Source: DATLLJ01 sp035537875 (GTDB lineage: Bacteria; Acidobacteriota; Vicinamibacteria; Vicinamibacterales; CAVVIG01). Taken from it: a stretch of 64,000 nt of DNA. Location of the stretch: assembly GCA_035537875.1 (NCBI GenBank), contig DATLLJ010000136.1:1-64000 (forward strand). The letters run 5' to 3'. Of the stretch, positions 46,050 to 53,657 are shown piece by piece (position 1 is the first letter of the stretch; each line of letters begins with the position of its first letter). The notes under the pieces are model-generated. The model was not told the DNA's origin. It did not search any database and saw only the letters and a list, made by a program, of their open reading frames with translations. The translations under genes were made by a program, and so were the position numbers.

Positions 46050-46985
46050 ATGAAGATCCATGCTCCTGCGAAGATCAACCTGTCGCTTCGCGTGGTTGGC
46101 GTGCGCCCGGACGGCTACCACGAGCTGCGAACGATCTTCCAGTCGATTGCTCTCCACGATACCTTGACGATTCGTCGTCGGCCGGGACCGTTTGCGCTTT
46201 CGTGCGATGACCCGACGTGTCCCGTAGACGAGAGGAACCTCGTCTGGAGGGCAGCCGAGCAGGTGTGGCACGCCGCCCGCCGCAAGGGCCCGCCCCGCGA
46301 TGTCGAAATCGCGCTCGTCAAACGCATCCCGACCCAGGCTGGCCTCGGCGGCGGCAGCAGCGACGCCGCAGCGGCGCTCCGCGCGCTGGCTGCACTCTGG
46401 GGCGTCAGCGTCACCCGATGGCGCGACTTGGCCGCGTCGCTCGGCGCCGACGTGCCGTACTTCCTCGAAGGTGGAACGGCGCTCGGTCTCGATCGTGGCG
46501 ATCTGCTTCTTCCTCTTGCGGAGCCGCCGGCCGCGTGGGTGACGGTTGCTCTGCCGGATTTTGGCGTCAGCACGGCAGAGGCGTTTGCCTGGTGGGACGA
46601 GCGCGGGGGCGACAACGTGAAGAGCGCGTCCCCGGTCCGCCGTGGGTCGGCGCCGTCTCGGTCGGGGCCGGGCGCCGAGCTCGGCAACGACCTTCAAGAG
46701 CCGGTGGCGGCGCGCCACCCGCAGATTTCACGAATCGCCACCGCGCTCGGTCGAGCCGGAGCCTTCCACGCGGCGATGTCGGGCAGTGGCTCGGCCGTGT
46801 TCGGGCTGTTCGATCGTCGCGCGATGGCCTTGAGCGCGGCCAGGCTGCTCGAGCGCGGGGGGCGGACGCCGCTGCGGACGCTCGTCACCCGTACACTCAA
46901 TCGCGCGGCCTATCAACGACTTGCGGGGATTGCGCGGCATCGTATACACTTACCGTTCGCACCACGAAGTCAGGGCCACTCCTAA
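46050..46985 (+). CDS. ispE: 4-diphosphocytidyl-2-C-methyl-D-erythritol kinase
   Basis: A GHMP kinase of the MEP isoprenoid pathway, about 311 aa from ATG 46050. MKIHAPAKINLSL start, GYHELRTIFQSIALHD, the ATP-site PTQAGLGGGSSDAAAALR, GADVPYFLEGGTALG, and HAAMSGSGSAVFGLF. GTG 46026 overlaps the lolB stop and is an alternative start. Residues 190-210 (VKSASPVRRGSAPSRSGPG) look like a low-complexity insertion. Acts before IspF; ispDF is in the same run at 55.9 kb. Confidence 0.95.
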   Translation: MKIHAPAKINLSLRVVGVRPDGYHELRTIFQSIALHDTLTIRRRPGPFALSCDDPTCPVDERNLVWRAAEQVWHAARRKGPPRDVEIALVKRIPTQAGLGGGSSDAAAALRALAALWGVSVTRWRDLAASLGADVPYFLEGGTALGLDRGDLLLPLAEPPAAWVTVALPDFGVSTAEAFAWWDERGGDNVKSASPVRRGSAPSRSGPGAELGNDLQEPVAARHPQISRIATALGRAGAFHAAMSGSGSAVFGLFDRRAMALSAARLLERGGRTPLRTLVTRTLNRAAYQRLAGIARHRIHLPFAPRSQGHS

Positions 46986-47057
46986 GGTCTGCTTCTTCAC
47001 AAATTGCCGACAGAAGTTCGAGCACCCGATGGGAGGCCATCGCGCGGGGGGACGGGG

Positions 47058-47132
47058 TGGGGCGTGGCCAAGCGGTAAGGCGCGGGACTTTGGATCCCGT
47101 ATTCGAAGGTTCGAATCCTTCCGCCCCAGCCA
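47058..47132 (+). tRNA. tRNA-Gln (anticodon TTG)
   Basis: Acceptor TGGGGCG pairs with CGCCCCA; anticodon stem CGGGA/TCCCG with loop CTTTGGA gives anticodon TTG (CAA/CAG, Gln). T-arm GAAGG-TTCGAAT-CCTTC. The 3' CCA is encoded. It lies between ispE and prs, the same place as in Proteobacteria. Confidence 0.95.
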
Positions 47133-47149
47133 AATGGGAGAGGCTGTAG

Positions 47150-48133
47150 GTGGTCATAGGTGATCCGTTCGTGGCAACGGGATTCGGCGAGCTGAAAGTC
47201 TTCTCGGGGAGCGCGCATCCGAAGCTGACGGACGAAGTCGCCGAGTTCCTCGGCGTTCAGCCCGGTCAGGCACGGCTGCGTCGGTTTCCGGACACGGAAG
47301 TCTCGTTCCAGATCGACGAGAACATTCGTGGCTCCGATGTGTTCATCGTGCAGCCCACCTGTGCCAACGGCACAGGGTCCGTGAACGATCACATCGTCGA
47401 GCTCTTGATCATGATCGACGCGTTTCGACGGTCGTCGGCGGCCCGCATCACCGCCGTGCTGCCCTATTACGGCTACGCGCGGCAGGACCGGAAAGACAAG
47501 CCGCGAGTGCCGATTTCGGCCAAGCTGGTGGCCAATATCCTCAGCGCTGCCGGGACGAACCGCGTGCTGACGATGGACTTGCACAAGGCGCAGATCCAGG
47601 GGTTCTTCGACATTCCGGTCGACCATCTGTTCGCGGCGCCGGTGATTATCGATTACCTGACGCGTCTGGATTCGCCGAACCTCACGATGGTTTCGCCGGA
47701 CGCCGGGGGCGCCGAACGGGCGCGCGCGTACGCGAAGCGGCTCGATGCCGAGCTGGCCATCATCGACAAGCGGCGGAGCGACGATGGGACGACGGAAGTG
47801 ATGAACGTGATTGGCGACGTGGCGGGCCGGACCTGCATTATTCAGGACGACATTGTCGACACCGCGGGCACCATTACGAAGGCGGCGACTGCTCTGAAGG
47901 CCAAAGGCGCCGCGCAGGTGCTCGCGTGCGCCGTGCACGGCGTGCTGTCGGGCCCCGCGATCGAGCGAATCGAAAAGTCGCCGATCGACCGGATGATCGT
48001 GACCAACACGATTCCCCTGAAGGCGGCCGGCCAGGCGTGCAGCAAGATCGTCGTGCTTTCGATCGCACGACTGCTGGGTCAGGCGATCAAGAGCATTCAC
48101 GAGGAGACGTCGGTCTCGTCGCTGTTCGTGTAG
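47150..48133 (+). CDS. prs: ribose-phosphate pyrophosphokinase
   Basis: A 327-aa PRPP synthase that makes PRPP from ribose-5-phosphate and ATP for purine, pyrimidine, His and Trp synthesis. Blocks: KVFSGSAHPKLTDEVAEFLG, RRFPDTEVSFQI, the flexible-loop residues YYGYARQDRKDKPRVPISAKLVA, MDLHKAQIQGFFDIPVDHL, and the PRPP loop QDDIVDTAGT. Started at GTG 47150, with GGGAGAGG upstream; a later GTG at 47171 would shorten the non-conserved N-terminus. Confidence 0.96.
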   Translation: MVIGDPFVATGFGELKVFSGSAHPKLTDEVAEFLGVQPGQARLRRFPDTEVSFQIDENIRGSDVFIVQPTCANGTGSVNDHIVELLIMIDAFRRSSAARITAVLPYYGYARQDRKDKPRVPISAKLVANILSAAGTNRVLTMDLHKAQIQGFFDIPVDHLFAAPVIIDYLTRLDSPNLTMVSPDAGGAERARAYAKRLDAELAIIDKRRSDDGTTEVMNVIGDVAGRTCIIQDDIVDTAGTITKAATALKAKGAAQVLACAVHGVLSGPAIERIEKSPIDRMIVTNTIPLKAAGQACSKIVVLSIARLLGQAIKSIHEETSVSSLFV

Positions 48134-48137
48134 GGGA

Positions 48138-48188
48138 TAGAGACTAGAGGCTGGGGGTTAGAGGTTAGTCCCTAACCTCCAGCCTCTA
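48138..48188. repeat. RGAGGYT heptamer array forming a long hairpin (locus E)
   Basis: TAGAGGCTGGGGGTTAG and its near-exact reverse complement (one mismatch in 17 bp) are separated by AGGTTAGTCC. The words are again AGAGGCT and AGAGGTT. It lies between prs and rplY, ending 17 bp before the rplY start. Confidence 0.85.
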
Positions 48189-48205
48189 CATCGTAAGAGG
48201 AAAAG

Positions 48206-48907
48206 ATGGAAGCGATACTCGAAGCAACGTCGCGAGACTCGTTCGGCAAGAACGAAGCGCGAAGAACGCGCCGCGAGGGCAAGGTTCCGGCCGTGGTGTA
48301 CGGTTCCCGTTCCGACGGGGCCAAGAGCGAGGCGACTCCGATCTCGGTCAACCCGCGTGAGCTCTTGAAGATCCTGCATTCAGAGTCTGGCGCCAACACC
48401 CTGATCTCGCTCAAGCTCGTCGGCGGCGACGCGCGTGTCCTGATCAAAGAGTACCAGCTCGATCCGGTCACGCACGCGCTGCTGCACGCCGACTTCTACC
48501 GCGTGCGCATGGATCAGACGCTTCACGTGACGATCCCGGTCCTCGTCAAGGGCGAGGCGAAAGGCGTCAAGCAGCAAGGCGGCATCCTGGAGTTCGTCCG
48601 GCGCGAGATCGAGATCGAAGTGCTCCCCGGCGACATCCCCGAGCACATCGAGGTAGACGTCAGCGAGCTGATGCTCCATCAGGGCGTTCGCGTTCGCGAT
48701 ATCGCGACCGACGCGAAGTGGAAGTCGGTCAGCGACCCGGAAATGATGCTGGTGCACGTCATCCTGCCGAAGGCCGAGGAGGCGCCGCCGACGCCTGAGG
48801 CGACGGCAGCCGCGGCCACGGCGACTCCGGCCGAGCCCGAAGTCATCAAGAAGGGCAAGAAGGAAGAGGAAGGGGAAGAGAAAGAGAAAGAGGAGAAGAA
48901 GAAGTAG
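48206..48907 (+). CDS. rplY: 50S ribosomal protein L25 (CTC form)
   Basis: A 233-aa bL25 with the CTC C-terminal domain. N-terminal L25 domain: RDSFGKNEARRTRREGKVPAVVYG, then EYQLDPVTHALLHADFYRV. The C-terminal domain follows (LHVTIPVLVKGEAKGV, ILEFVRREIEIEVLPGDIPEHIEVDVS). It ends in a low-complexity Ala/Pro then Glu/Lys tail. It binds 5S rRNA; the long form is also linked to general stress. Located right before pth as in many genomes. Confidence 0.96.
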   Translation: MEAILEATSRDSFGKNEARRTRREGKVPAVVYGSRSDGAKSEATPISVNPRELLKILHSESGANTLISLKLVGGDARVLIKEYQLDPVTHALLHADFYRVRMDQTLHVTIPVLVKGEAKGVKQQGGILEFVRREIEIEVLPGDIPEHIEVDVSELMLHQGVRVRDIATDAKWKSVSDPEMMLVHVILPKAEEAPPTPEATAAAATATPAEPEVIKKGKKEEEGEEKEKEEKKK

Positions 48908-48965
48908 CCGAGCCCAGCTCCCGACTGGCGATTGCGGTGTGCGTGCCGAGGGGGCAAGAGACGCG

Positions 48966-49580
48966 ATGAAGGCGATAGTTGGACTGGGCAATCCCGGCGC
49001 GAAGTATCGGGGCACCCGGCACAACATCGGGTTTGCCGTCATCGACGAGTTGGCACGGCGGGCCGGAATCGAGTTCGAGTCTGCGCCCGTTGACGCGCTG
49101 ATCGCCAGATGGCGGCGCGGACCGGGCCGCGGAGACGCGGTCTCGGATGCGACACGGACCGGGGACGTCCTGCTGGCCAAGCCGATGACGTTCATGAACG
49201 AGAGCGGTCAGGCCGTCGGCGCCTTGACGAGGTACTTCAAGGTCGGGCCTGACAACCTGCTGGTCGTCGTCGATGACGCGCAACTGCCGCTCGGCCGGCT
49301 GCGCGTTCGGACGCGCGGGTCGGCAGGCGGGCACAACGGGCTCAAGTCGGTGATTGCCCATCTCGGCGAGGATTTTGCGCGGCTGCGAATCGGCGTGGGC
49401 CGGGGCGACAGTCGCCGCGATCTTGCCGACCACGTGCTGGCGCGGTTCGAGAGCGACGAAGCGGACGAGGCCGGGCGCATGACGACGCGCGCGGCTGATG
49501 CCGTGGAGATGTACACCACGGCCGGGATCACCGCCGTGATGAACGCATACAACGGTGGTGATCCAGCAACAACTGAATAG
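48966..49580 (+). CDS. pth: peptidyl-tRNA hydrolase
   Basis: A 204-aa enzyme that rescues stalled peptidyl-tRNA. KAIVGLGNPGAKYRGTRHNIGFAV carries the catalytic His and the substrate Asn. Further blocks: AKPMTFMNESGQAVG, VVVDDAQLPLGRLRVR with the catalytic Asp, and GSAGGHNGLKSVIAHLG. ATG 48966 was chosen since the conserved N-terminus starts there; the reading in frame upstream (48939) adds only MRAEGARDA. Confidence 0.96.
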   Translation: MKAIVGLGNPGAKYRGTRHNIGFAVIDELARRAGIEFESAPVDALIARWRRGPGRGDAVSDATRTGDVLLAKPMTFMNESGQAVGALTRYFKVGPDNLLVVVDDAQLPLGRLRVRTRGSAGGHNGLKSVIAHLGEDFARLRIGVGRGDSRRDLADHVLARFESDEADEAGRMTTRAADAVEMYTTAGITAVMNAYNGGDPATTE

Positions 49581-49661
49581 CCCGGCGGGTGTCGTCGGGC
49601 GCAACCTTGCCACCGATAGGTGGCCGCCGGCGAATGTTCGTTGGCGTCCTGAAGGAGCACT

Positions 49662-50114
49662 ATGGCAGATCGACAGTACGAACTCGTCTACATCCTTCCC
49701 GCGGAAACCACCGAGCAGCAGGCTACCGACATCCACGGGCAGGTCGAAAGCATCGTCTCGCGCATGAACGGCCAGGTCGAGAAGAGCGAGAACTGGGGCC
49801 GCCGGCGCCTCGCGTACGAGATTGCCCATCAGAAGGAAGGCGTCTACGTCCTCGAGGTGATCAACGGGTCGGGCGATCTGATGAAGGAACTGGATCGCCG
49901 GCTGCGCGTGATGGATCAGATCATCCGCCACATGATCGTGCGGGTCGACGAAGAAAAGAACGTGGTCGAGCGCACGAGGACCAAACGACAGACCGAGTCG
50001 GAACGACGTCGCGTCAAGCGTGGTCTGCCGCCTCAGCGGCAGCCAGGCGAAGGCCGGCCCTCGGCCGATCTCGATGACGTCGACGATGACCGGTTCGACA
50101 TGGTGGAGGGTTAA
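49662..50114 (+). CDS. rpsF: 30S ribosomal protein S6
   Basis: A 150-aa bS6: YELVYILPAETTEQQATDIHGQV, GRRRLAYEIAHQKEGVYVL, RRLRVMDQIIRHMIVRVDEE. An extended charged C-terminal tail follows, ending DDVDDDRFDMVEG, as in some other phyla. It pairs with S18 in the 30S platform. The rpsR start follows its stop directly. Confidence 0.97.
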   Translation: MADRQYELVYILPAETTEQQATDIHGQVESIVSRMNGQVEKSENWGRRRLAYEIAHQKEGVYVLEVINGSGDLMKELDRRLRVMDQIIRHMIVRVDEEKNVVERTRTKRQTESERRRVKRGLPPQRQPGEGRPSADLDDVDDDRFDMVEG

Positions 50115-50417
50115 ATGGCATTCGGACAAGGACGTTCGGGCGGCGGGCGGGGCCGGGGAGGCGACAAGAAAGCTGGCGACAAGGCGCAGGGCCAGCGCCG
50201 CACGTTGTTCCGTCGGCGCAAGGTTTGCAAGTTCTGCGCGGACAAGATCGATGACATCAACTACAAGGATGTGAAGCTGCTGGGACCGTTCGTGCCCGAG
50301 CGCGGCAAGATTCTGCCGCGCCGGATTTCCGGTACCTGCGCGATGCACCAGCGGAAACTGCAGACCGCCATCAAGCGTGCCCGGCAGATCGCGCTCATCC
50401 CTTATGTGACGGACTGA
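50115..50417 (+). CDS. rpsR: 30S ribosomal protein S18
   Basis: A 100-aa bS18 with a Gly/Lys-rich N-terminal tail, then RRRKVCKFCADKIDDINYKDV, LLGPFVPERGKILPRRISGTC and HQRKLQTAIKRARQIALIPY. The CKFC pair and the lone Cys indicate a zinc-binding form. Confidence 0.97.
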   Translation: MAFGQGRSGGGRGRGGDKKAGDKAQGQRRTLFRRRKVCKFCADKIDDINYKDVKLLGPFVPERGKILPRRISGTCAMHQRKLQTAIKRARQIALIPYVTD

Positions 50418-50424
50418 GCACACA

Positions 50425-50490
50425 CAGAATTGCAGGATTGCAGAATTGCAGGATTGCAGGAAGTGGAAGTCCTTCCTGCAATCCTGCAAT
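50425..50490. repeat. CAGRATTG octamer array with inverted arm (locus B)
   Basis: Exact 8-bp periodicity: CAGAATTG, CAGGATTG, CAGAATTG, CAGGATTG, CAGG. A short spacer (aagtggaagtcc) is followed by TTCCTGCAATCCTGCAAT, the inverted word. It fills the rpsR-rplI gap and ends 14 bp before the rplI start, beside its GAGG ribosome-binding site. Confidence 0.85.
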
Positions 50491-50504
50491 TGATTGAGGT
50501 TGAA

Positions 50505-50966
50505 ATGGAAGTGATTCTGAGAGAGCACGTGGACAACCTCGGCCGGCGCGGCGAGATTGTGAAAGTCGCCGACGGCTACGCGCGGAACTACCTCCTGCCG
50601 CGAAAATTGGCGCTGCTGGCGACGGAGGGCAACAAGCAGCAGATCGAGCGCGAGCGCGCCAAGTTCGACGCGCGCGAGGCCGAGGAAAGGAAGGTCGCCG
50701 ACGCGCTGGCTGCCCGGTTCGAGAGCGTGGAAATCCAGATCGTGCGGAAAGTCGGCGAAACCGACGTCCTCTACGGGTCGGTCACGAGCGCCGACGTGGC
50801 CGAGGCGCTGGCGGCGAAAGGCTTCGACGTCGACAGGCGGAAGCTGCACCTGCCGGAGCCGATCAAGAAGCTCGGCGACTACCAGGTGCCGCTGCGTCTG
50901 CACCGCGATGTCACGGTTCCGGTCAAGGTCAAGGTTGCATCAGAGGGCGAACAGCCGAAGAAGTGA
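50505..50966 (+). CDS. rplI: 50S ribosomal protein L9
   Basis: A 153-aa bL9 from ATG 50505: EVILREHVDNLGRRGEIVKVADGYARNYLLPRKLA. A long central helix follows (KQQIERERAKFDAREAEERK), and the C-terminal domain has LYGSVTSADVAEAL and HLPEPIKKLGDYQVPLRLH. GAGG lies 9 bases upstream. The reading frame is open upstream through the repeat, giving a false extension. Confidence 0.97.
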   Translation: MEVILREHVDNLGRRGEIVKVADGYARNYLLPRKLALLATEGNKQQIERERAKFDAREAEERKVADALAARFESVEIQIVRKVGETDVLYGSVTSADVAEALAAKGFDVDRRKLHLPEPIKKLGDYQVPLRLHRDVTVPVKVKVASEGEQPKK

Positions 50967-51030
50967 TCGCGCACGCGGCAAGGCTTGGGGCTTCGAGGAC
51001 GCCGCGGAATATTCTCGAGCCCTGAGCCGT

Positions 51031-51095
51031 GTCTTAGGTCTTAGGTCTTAAGTCTTAAGTCTTAAGTCTTAAGTCTTTTAAGTCTTAAGTCTTGA
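51031..51095. repeat. GTCTTAA heptamer array
   Basis: Roughly nine units of a 7-bp word: GTCTTAG, GTCTTAG, GTCTTAA, GTCTTAA, GTCTTAA, GTCTTAA, one 9-bp unit GTCTTTTAA, GTCTTAA, GTCTTGA. Direct repeats only, no inverted arm. It lies in the gap between rplI and dnaB, ending 43 bp before the dnaB start. Confidence 0.85.
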
Positions 51096-51137
51096 GCGCC
51101 TCTCTGCTACACTGTCGCCTTCCCGCCCTGACAACCG

Positions 51138-52484
51138 ATGCCGGATCTCGCCGTCGCCGAACGCACGCTTCCGCATAACCTCGAAGCCGAACGTTCCGTT
51201 CTCGGCGCCATTCTGTTGCACAACAGCGCGTTCAACCTCGCGGCCGAGGTCATCGACGCCGACGACTTCTTCCGCGACGCGCATCGCCGGATCTTCGACA
51301 AGATGGTCAAGCTCTCCGAGCGGGGAGACGCCATCGATCTGGTGACGCTCAAGGAGGAGCTGGGTCGGGCAGGGGAGCTCGACGAGGTCGGAGGCCCCGC
51401 CTATATCACCGCGCTCGTCGACGGCGTGCCGCGTTCGACCAACGTCGAGCACTACGCGCGCATCATCAAGGAAAAGGCGACCCTCAGGCATTTGATCTTT
51501 TCGGCCAACAAGATCCTGACGACAGCGTACGAGGGCGGCGAGGAGGCCGACGTCATCCTCGATCAGGCCGAGCACGCGATTTTCGCCATCGCTGACGACA
51601 AAGTGCGCGACGGGTTCGTCTCGCTGCGGGAGCTCGCGCAGTCGAGCCTCGAGACCATCGAGAAGCTGCACGCCCGAAAAGAACTGATCACCGGCGTGCC
51701 GACGGGGTTTGCCGATCTCGACGAGATGACGTCGGGGCTGCAGCCCTCCGATCTGATCATCATCGCGGCGAGGCCGTCGATGGGGAAGACGAGCCTCGTC
51801 CTCAACATGGCGCAGCACGTCGGAACCAAGACCGACCTGTCGGTGGGGGTGTTCAGCCTCGAGATGTCCAAGGAGCAGCTGTTCCTCCGCCTGCTGACGT
51901 CGGAAGCCCGCATCGATGCGCACCGGCTTCGCGGCGGGTTCCTGGGCGAGCGCGACTGGGGTCGGCTGTCTCAGGCGATCGGGACGCTGAGCGAAGCCAA
52001 GATTTTCATCGACGATACGCCCTCGATCGGCGTGCTCGAGATGCGTGCAAAATGCCGCCGGCTCGCCTCCGAGCACGGTCTTCACCTGGTCGTCGTCGAC
52101 TACATTCAGCTGATGCAGGGTCGCGGGCGGTTCGAAAACCGGACGCTCGAACTGGCCTCGATCTCGCGATCGCTCAAGGGGCTGGCGAAGGAGCTGAACG
52201 TGCCGGTCGTGGTGCTGTCCCAGCTCTCACGAGCCCCCGAATCCCGGTCGGACCATCGGCCTCAGCTGTCCGACCTCCGAGAATCTGGAGCGCTCGAGCA
52301 GGACGCCGACGTCGTCGTCTTCATCTACCGTGAAGATCTGTACGGCGACAAGAATCAGCCGCCGTCCGACAACCAGGGCGTCGCGGAGCTGATTATCGGC
52401 AAACAGCGCAACGGCCCGACCGGCGTCGTCAAGCTGGCGTTCATCCGCGAGTTCACCCGGTTCGAGAATCTCGCGCTCGGATGA
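51138..52484 (+). CDS. dnaB: replicative DNA helicase
   Basis: A 448-aa hexameric 5'-3' helicase: N-terminal domain with PHNLEAERSVLGAILL, central linker, then C-terminal RecA core with TGVPTGFADLDEMTSGLQPSDLIIIAARPSMGKTS (Walker A at residues 213-220 approx), SLEMSKEQL, VVVDYIQLMQG (Walker B), and SRAPESRSDHRPQLSDLRESGALEQDADV. No intein. Its stop overlaps the alr start (ATGA). Confidence 0.97.
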   Translation: MPDLAVAERTLPHNLEAERSVLGAILLHNSAFNLAAEVIDADDFFRDAHRRIFDKMVKLSERGDAIDLVTLKEELGRAGELDEVGGPAYITALVDGVPRSTNVEHYARIIKEKATLRHLIFSANKILTTAYEGGEEADVILDQAEHAIFAIADDKVRDGFVSLRELAQSSLETIEKLHARKELITGVPTGFADLDEMTSGLQPSDLIIIAARPSMGKTSLVLNMAQHVGTKTDLSVGVFSLEMSKEQLFLRLLTSEARIDAHRLRGGFLGERDWGRLSQAIGTLSEAKIFIDDTPSIGVLEMRAKCRRLASEHGLHLVVVDYIQLMQGRGRFENRTLELASISRSLKGLAKELNVPVVVLSQLSRAPESRSDHRPQLSDLRESGALEQDADVVVFIYREDLYGDKNQPPSDNQGVAELIIGKQRNGPTGVVKLAFIREFTRFENLALG

Positions 52485-53653
52485 TCCGCCCGACTGTCGC
52501 TCGCGTCGATCTTGGCGCGATCGCGCGCAATTTCCGCCACATCGCCGAACACCTTCGGGCGGAGCGGTCCGCCGCGCCGCCGGGTGTGATCGCCGTGGTC
52601 AAAGCGAATGCGTACGGCCACGGCGGCGGCCAGGTGGGTCGAGCGCTCGAGGAGGCGGGCGCGGACCTGCTGGCGTGTGCCGACATCGAAGAGGGCGCGG
52701 AGCTGCGTGCCGCGGGCGTGCGCGCGGAGGTCCTGATCTTCGGAGCGTTGAGCGTGAGCAATCTCGACGGGTTGTTCGACTGCTCACTGATCCCGACGAT
52801 TTCCACCCCGGGCGCCGCGCGGGCCGTGCAGGCGGCCGCGGCCAGGTACAAGCGGGAGATCCGCTATCACTTGAAAATAGACACCGGAATGAATCGTCTT
52901 GGGTTCCGGTGCGACAACCTGCGGCGGACCTTACCGGAGCTGTTTGCGAGCCCGAACCTGCAGCTGGACGCCGTCTACACGCACTTTGCGACCGCCGACG
53001 AACCAGATTCGCAGCTGTTCGACGAGCAGCGGACGCGATTCGAGCGGGCGCTGGCCGATGTTGACGACATGCACCGCCGCACGCGCGGCACGTCGCTTTT
53101 CTCGGGACATGCGGGCGACTCGCAGCCGCGGCATCCGTTCGTGCACGCCTGCAACAGCGCCGCGCTGCTCCGAGATGCTCGTGTGTGGTACGACCGCGTC
53201 CGGCCGGGTCTGCTCCTGTACGGGATTGTCCCCCCGCCGCTGGCCTCGACGATGACCCTCGAGGCGGCAATGGCGCTGTCCAGCCGCGTGGTGGCGGTGA
53301 AGGGGATCCGTCCCGGCGAAGGGGTCGGGTACGGCGTGCGGTTCAGGGCCGACCAGCCGCGGAGCATCGCCGTCGTGCCGGCGGGCTATGCCGACGGTCT
53401 CGATCTCCGGCTCGCCGGTCGTGGCCATGTCCTGGTTCGTGGCCGCCGCGCGCCTATCGTCGGCGCGGTGTCGATGGACATGATGTCCATCGACGTCACG
53501 GGCCTCGACGTCGAACCAGGCGACGAAGTGGTGATTCTCGGATCGCAGGGGGACCAGCGCATCGACGGTCGCGAAATGGCGGCCACGATCGGCACGATTC
53601 CCTGGGAGATCATCTGTCGTATCGGAACGCGGATACAACGGGTGTACGGATGA
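52481..53653 (+). CDS. alr: alanine racemase
   Basis: A 390-aa fold-type III PLP enzyme that provides D-alanine for peptidoglycan. RVDLGAIARNFRHI, the PLP lysine in VVKANAYGHG (residue near 43), HLKIDTGMNRLGFR, DRVRPGLLLYG, and the catalytic Tyr in GVGYG with VPAGYADGL. It shows a typical dnaB-alr-radA order. It overlaps dnaB by four bases. Confidence 0.97.
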   Translation: MIRPTVARVDLGAIARNFRHIAEHLRAERSAAPPGVIAVVKANAYGHGGGQVGRALEEAGADLLACADIEEGAELRAAGVRAEVLIFGALSVSNLDGLFDCSLIPTISTPGAARAVQAAAARYKREIRYHLKIDTGMNRLGFRCDNLRRTLPELFASPNLQLDAVYTHFATADEPDSQLFDEQRTRFERALADVDDMHRRTRGTSLFSGHAGDSQPRHPFVHACNSAALLRDARVWYDRVRPGLLLYGIVPPPLASTMTLEAAMALSSRVVAVKGIRPGEGVGYGVRFRADQPRSIAVVPAGYADGLDLRLAGRGHVLVRGRRAPIVGAVSMDMMSIDVTGLDVEPGDEVVILGSQGDQRIDGREMAATIGTIPWEIICRIGTRIQRVYG

Positions 53654-53657
53654 CGCG

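Noticed and set aside
50430..50504. N-terminal extension of L9 starting in the repeat
   Set aside because: The extra residues (MQDCRIAGLQ and onward) are translated repeat; the conserved L9 start MEVILREHV has its own GAGG.
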